A stretch of DNA of 19,908 bases, taken from Bacillota bacterium (lineage in GTDB: Bacteria; Bacillota; Clostridia; Acetivibrionales; DSM-2933). Positions 16,422-19,908 of the stretch are shown here, in pieces. Numbering within the stretch: position 1 is the first letter of the stretch; each line of letters begins with the position of its first letter. The translations under genes were made by a program, and so were the position numbers. The notes beneath the pieces are model-generated. The model did not search any database and was not told the origin of the DNA. It worked only from the letters and a program-made list of their open reading frames with translations. The stretch lies in assembly GCA_023430975.1 (NCBI GenBank), contig JAEYYB010000025.1, positions 1 through 19,908 on the forward strand, read 5' to 3'.

Positions 16422-17108
16422 ATGAACGATAAGATAAATTTCAACGATATATTCAAATCAAATTTTTTGGAAAAGGCTTCGAGTTTTTCATTGCTTGATG
16501 CCGCGATAGCTTTGGGACTGGCATTTTTAATAGGCCTGTTCATTTATTTTGTTTATAAGAAAACCTTTAAGGGTGTAATGTACTCAAAAAGTTTCAGTAT
16601 CTCATTAATCGCACTTACCATGATAACTTCACTTGTAATACTTGCTGTTACCTCAAATGTTGTTTTATCGCTCGGTATGGTTGGTGCTCTGTCAATTGTA
16701 AGATTCCGTTCAGCTATAAAAGATCCCATGGATATTGCATATCTCTTTTGGTCCATAGGAACAGGTATTGTTTTAGGTGCAGGGCTTATTCCCTTAGCTG
16801 TTTTCGGTTCGCTTTTCATTGGAATAATACTTGTGATTTTTGTAAATAAAAGCAACTCTGACAATCCTTACATTCTGATACTCAACTGTAAAGATGATGA
16901 AGCGGAAAGCAGTGCCATCAAGCTTTTAGAAAGCAGTGTTAAAAAATATGTTGTAAAATCAAAGACGGTAACTGGAGGAAAAGGAATAGAAATTACTTTT
17001 GAAGTACGCCTTAAAAGTATGGAAACAAAATTTGTGAATGATATTAGCAGTCTGAATGGAGTCGAAAATGCAGTAATGGTTAGCTATAACGGAGATTATA
17101 TGAGCTAA
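16422..17108 (+). CDS. DUF4956 membrane protein
   Basis: This 228-residue protein has a GAGGGAG ribosome binding site 8-9 bases before the ATG. Four or so membrane helices cover residues about 25-145. The conserved segment SLGMVGALSIVRFRSAIKDPMDIAYLFWSIGTG, seen here at residues about 83-116, is the hallmark of the DUF4956 family. The last 75 residues are a soluble alpha/beta domain. The biochemical function is unknown. Known context: this family is often encoded next to VTC-domain and CotH-kinase proteins in Clostridia, as here. Inferred: it forms the membrane part of a complex with them. Confidence 0.85.
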   Translation: MNDKINFNDIFKSNFLEKASSFSLLDAAIALGLAFLIGLFIYFVYKKTFKGVMYSKSFSISLIALTMITSLVILAVTSNVVLSLGMVGALSIVRFRSAIKDPMDIAYLFWSIGTGIVLGAGLIPLAVFGSLFIGIILVIFVNKSNSDNPYILILNCKDDEAESSAIKLLESSVKKYVVKSKTVTGGKGIEITFEVRLKSMETKFVNDISSLNGVENAVMVSYNGDYMS

Positions 17109-17111
17109 GTA

Positions 17112-17209
17112 TTTCTCAAATTGCCTAATTAAATGGGAAAATCCGGGAAACATGATGGTTTAAGGCGTTATTTGGATTTTTGTAAATTGATTATTTGATA
17201 TTTGAGAAA
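17112..17209 (+). repeat. Long-range inverted repeat upstream of the CotH gene
   Basis: TTTCTCAAAT at 17112-17121 pairs with ATTTGAGAAA at 17200-17209. It spans most of the 127-base gap between the DUF4956 and CotH genes. Its role is unknown; it may fold in a read-through mRNA. Confidence 0.4.
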
Positions 17210-17235
17210 CACTAAAACCAGGGGGGTGAGAATAT

Positions 17236-19527
17236 TTGGATCAAAATTCACATAAAACAATCATAAAAATTATTGCAACTGTATTAACCATTGCTCTATT
17301 AATCTCTGCTATGGTTTTTATTGCAAAAGGCGGTAAGGAAACAACAGTATCTACTCAGACGAATTATATACAAAAGGTCTTTGACAAGGGAAAGGTAAAC
17401 CAGATAAATATAGAAATGGCGGATTCTGATTGGGACTGGCTGATGAAAAACGCAATAAAGGAAGAATACAAAAGCTGTATTATAACCATCAACGGGGAGA
17501 AATTTTATAATGTCGGTATAAGGCCTAAGGGAAACTCCAGTCTGGCTCAGCTTGCAAACAATGGAGGAAAAGAGCAGCGCTTCAGCTTCAGGCTTAATTT
17601 CAGCAAATATGTTGAAGGGCAAACATATCACGGATTGAATGACATGGTGTTGAACAATGTTATGTCGGATAAATCATATATGAAGGAGTACCTCTCTTTC
17701 GAAATGTTTGATTTTATCGGCGTTGCATCACCTGCATTCGCATATTCCAACATTAAGGTGAATAACAAGGACTGGGGATTGTATCTTGCAGTTGAAGTCA
17801 TAGGTGAAGACTTCATAGAGAGGCAATTTGGCAGCATTGATGGTAATTTGTATAAACCGGAGTCTATGGACATGGGAGGCGGAAATAAAGACGGAAACGG
17901 CGGACAACCTGGCGGAAAAGATTTCAAAGGCAGAGGTATGCCTTTTGGATCTGATAATGACAAAGCCGAAGGACAGAGAAATAACAGGATGAGAATGCAG
18001 AATAATAAAGATGAAACCAAAGCACCGGACAATAGTGGAAAGCAGGAGGCTAATACAGGTCCGGGCGGCAGGGGCTTTCCGGATAATAAGAACCAACAAA
18101 TGAATAAAGACCAGCAAATGAATAAAGACCAACAAATCAATGAAGGACAAAAAAACAATGCCCCAAATTTCGGCGGACAGCCAGGAAATATGCCGAATAT
18201 GGGCGGATTTGGAGGTATGGGGGCACGTGGTGGTGCAAACCTTAAATATACAGATGATTCTCCGTCAAGCTATAGTACAATAAAAGATGGTGCGGTATTC
18301 GACACTACCACAGACTCAGACTTCAAGAAAGTTATTGAAATGATTAAGAACCTTAATAATGGAACAAACCTTGATAAATATCTTGATGTGGATGAAATAC
18401 TCAGGTTCTGGGCAGCCAATACTTTTTTGGTTAACCTCGACAGTTATGCGGGAGGAATGTATCATAACTATTACCTGTATGAGAAAGATGGTATATTCAG
18501 TCTTTTACCATGGGATTTCAACTTATCATTTGCAGGTATGGGTCCCGGTACTTCATCCAGTGCCATTAATTTTCCTATAGACAAACCTGTAAACGGAAAC
18601 CTTGAGGACGCACCTCTGATAGGAAAGCTTCTGGAGGTACCGGAGTATAAAGAAGCTTACCATGGCTATCTGAAGGAAATAGTTGAAAAATATATAAACA
18701 GCGGGCTGTATGAGTCTTCTATCAATAAAGTAAATAAGCTTATAAGCGATTATGTTAAAAATGATGCAACTGCGTTTTATACTTTTGATGAGTACCAAAA
18801 GGCGTTGCCGGCTATGGTAACTTTCGGGAAAGATAGGGCTGCAAGTATTAAGGCACAGCTTGAGGGGACACAACCTTCAACTTCTTATGGTAATTTAGCT
18901 ACTACGCTTAATATTTCTGATTTGGGAAGCATGGGCTTTGGAAGGCCTGGAGGCGATAACACTAAACAACAGCAAAACATGCAGTCGCAGGGAGGCATGC
19001 AGTCGCAGGGAGGTATGCAACCGCCAGAAGGCATGCAGCCACCAGAAGGTATGCAGGCACCAGAAGGTATGCAGGCACCAGAAGGTATGCAACCACCAGA
19101 AGGTATGCAACCACCAGAAGATATGCAGGCACCAGAAGGTATGCAACCGCCAGGAGATATGCAGTCACCAGAAGGCATGCAACCGCCAGGAGGTATGCAA
19201 CCACCAGGAGGTATGCAGCAGGGCAATATGCCGTCTTTTGAGAATATGCAGGAAATAATGGAGATTTTTAATGATGCCAAAGGTAGTGAATTGACTATTG
19301 ATCAAAAGAAAAAACTTGAAGAGCTTGGTGTTGACGAAAATATGATAAATATGTTCCGTAATATGCCGAATGGAGGAATGTTCCCTGGCGGAGGTGTTCC
19401 TCAGAATGCCACTACGGGTTATAAGAGCTCTCAATATATAATTCTGGCAGTCTCTACTGGTTTCCTGGTTATAGGTATCATGTTTGTCGTGAAATTCAGG
19501 AGAAAGAGATATACACTATGTAAGTGA
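17236..19527 (+). CDS. CotH-kinase-family membrane protein with low-complexity insertions
   Basis: TTG 17236 is the start, 5-6 bases after the strong AGGGGGGTGAG. Residues 8-30 form a membrane anchor. Residues about 40-210 and 345-560 together make the CotH kinase fold: GIRPKGNSS near 94-102, FSFRLNFSKY, GLNDMVLNN, the KVNNKDWGLYLAVEV strand, then LYEKDGIFSLLPWDFNLSF with Asp 427 as the likely metal ligand. A Gly/Asn/Gln/Met-rich insert of about 135 residues (about 212-345) splits the domain. Residues 582-659 are 13 tandem MQ-P-P/A-E-G-type hexapeptides. A second membrane helix (about 731-750) ends in FRRKRYTLCK. CotH proteins phosphorylate other surface or spore-coat proteins using ATP. It may be transcribed with the VTC and DUF4956 genes; the substrate is unknown. 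Confidence 0.88.
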   Translation: MDQNSHKTIIKIIATVLTIALLISAMVFIAKGGKETTVSTQTNYIQKVFDKGKVNQINIEMADSDWDWLMKNAIKEEYKSCIITINGEKFYNVGIRPKGNSSLAQLANNGGKEQRFSFRLNFSKYVEGQTYHGLNDMVLNNVMSDKSYMKEYLSFEMFDFIGVASPAFAYSNIKVNNKDWGLYLAVEVIGEDFIERQFGSIDGNLYKPESMDMGGGNKDGNGGQPGGKDFKGRGMPFGSDNDKAEGQRNNRMRMQNNKDETKAPDNSGKQEANTGPGGRGFPDNKNQQMNKDQQMNKDQQINEGQKNNAPNFGGQPGNMPNMGGFGGMGARGGANLKYTDDSPSSYSTIKDGAVFDTTTDSDFKKVIEMIKNLNNGTNLDKYLDVDEILRFWAANTFLVNLDSYAGGMYHNYYLYEKDGIFSLLPWDFNLSFAGMGPGTSSSAINFPIDKPVNGNLEDAPLIGKLLEVPEYKEAYHGYLKEIVEKYINSGLYESSINKVNKLISDYVKNDATAFYTFDEYQKALPAMVTFGKDRAASIKAQLEGTQPSTSYGNLATTLNISDLGSMGFGRPGGDNTKQQQNMQSQGGMQSQGGMQPPEGMQPPEGMQAPEGMQAPEGMQPPEGMQPPEDMQAPEGMQPPGDMQSPEGMQPPGGMQPPGGMQQGNMPSFENMQEIMEIFNDAKGSELTIDQKKKLEELGVDENMINMFRNMPNGGMFPGGGVPQNATTGYKSSQYIILAVSTGFLVIGIMFVVKFRRKRYTLCK
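18979..19212 (+). repeat. Thirteen 18-bp tandem repeats inside the CotH gene
   Basis: The period is 18 bases, each unit starting ATGCA and encoding Met-Gln plus four residues (SQGG, PPEG, APEG, PPED, PPGD, SPEG or PPGG). Adjacent units are nearly identical at DNA level, so slippage and copy-number change are likely. A shorter set of 18-bp repeats (Asn-Lys-Asp-Gln-Gln-Met) lies near 18093-18140. Confidence 0.9.
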
Positions 19528-19547
19528 TTTGAAGAGTGTTTTGATTA

Positions 19548-19578
19548 GGAGAGGCGGTCTATTACCGTCTCTCTTTTA
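19548..19578 (+). terminator. Rho-independent terminator after the CotH gene
   Basis: GAGAGGCGGT at 19549-19558 pairs with ACCGTCTCTC at 19564-19573 (one G-T wobble) around a 5-base loop, followed by TTTT and an A+T-rich run. It lies 21 bases after the stop codon and would end the VTC-DUF4956-CotH transcript. The following 19579-19801 is A+T rich with no feature I can support. Confidence 0.8.
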
Positions 19579-19801
19579 TAATATCCATTTTTCAAGATGC
19601 TTATCCTTAAGTGGTATATAGAAATTTAGGGACTTCAATATCGTCATTTAATGATTTTTTTGATAGTAATTTTAAATAATGTAGAATTGAATCGATATTT
19701 ATAGGAAAATTATAGAACTGATGATAAAATTATTGGATATTATTTGATTTTTTTGCTATTATAAAAAGTAAAAACTATTTTAAAGTGATAAATCTATTAC
19801 A

Positions 19802-19908
19802 TTTGTCTGTCGCAAATCTATTAAAATCAGTTAATCTTGCTATTTGTCTATCACAAAATAACGTTAAAACGTTCGTTATTTTGCTCTGCCAAATATAAGA
19901 TTAATACT
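19802..19908. repeat. Nested palindromic repeat, right copy (cut by the window end)
   Basis: Positions 19804-19908 match 1-105 with three substitutions, in the same orientation. Two of the changes fall in the outer stem (positions equivalent to 92-93) and weaken it, while the central 10-bp stem is kept. The sequence AAATCTATTA just before the repeat (19790-19799) is itself repeated inside it. Confidence 0.9.

Noticed and set aside
18979..19212. CRISPR-like array
   Set aside because: The units are contiguous without spacers and encode hexapeptides in frame with the CotH gene.
18885..19280. Cys/Gly/Pro-rich and other long reading frames opposite the CotH repeats
   Set aside because: They are produced by the 18-bp periodic repeat in other frames and have no ribosome binding sites.

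Overview
The window looks like low-GC Firmicute chromosome from a cellulosome-forming Clostridia lineage (the Acetivibrio / Hungateiclostridium / Ruminiclostridium type). The evidence is an X-module plus type II-like dockerin protein at 0.3-1.5 kb, a second, decayed dockerin gene at 15.0-15.4 kb, an S-layer-homology surface protein, strong purine-rich ribosome binding sites and high A+T. The genus is inferred from these families, not proven.

Layout. (1) 1-336: a palindromic, tandemly iterated intergenic repeat. Its first 105 bases recur at the very end of the window (19804-19908) with three mismatches. (2) 337-1503: a secreted dockerin protein with a putative zinc-protease-like C-terminal domain. 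(3) 1570-4044: a divergent pair, an EamA drug/metabolite exporter and a MocR-type (GntR plus aminotransferase) regulator, with a 29-bp palindrome between them. The regulator carries a one-base frameshift in its DNA-binding domain. (4) 4077-4667: an AcpH-like phosphodiesterase. (5) 4.7-9.2 kb: a decayed IS5-type transposase and a large SLH/Ig-like surface protein that has lost its 3' end. This block lies between two perfect copies of a 41-bp sequence containing the acpH start and ribosome binding site. (6) 9.36-14.40 kb: a block of relics between two inverted IS256-type hairpin ends. It holds a truncated IS256 transposase, a truncated lipocalin-like membrane protein, a suppressor-of-fused fragment, a frameshifted gene of unknown function with faint polymerase-palm-like motifs, an intact solute-binding protein fused to copper-amine-oxidase-N-type domains, an orphan small ORF and a broken chemotaxis receptor. 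(7) 14.4-15.4 kb: a flavin/PNPOx-type protein and a leucine-rich-repeat/dockerin pseudogene. (8) 15.56-19.53 kb: three intact co-directional genes, a VTC-type polyphosphate polymerase domain protein, a DUF4956 membrane protein and a CotH-kinase-like membrane protein, followed by a clear rho-independent terminator.

The ends of the window hold complete, sensible genes, while about 4.7-15.4 kb is an accessory region full of insertion-sequence scars and broken genes. Several of the breaks are single-base indels in A or T runs, so some may be sequencing errors rather than true pseudogenes. The best candidate for a functional but poorly described system is the VTC-DUF4956-CotH cluster. Its proteins are predicted to sit at or in the membrane and could join polyphosphate or nucleotide chemistry to phosphorylation of surface proteins. 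The solitary solute-binding protein fusion and the palindromic repeat family are also worth pursuit.
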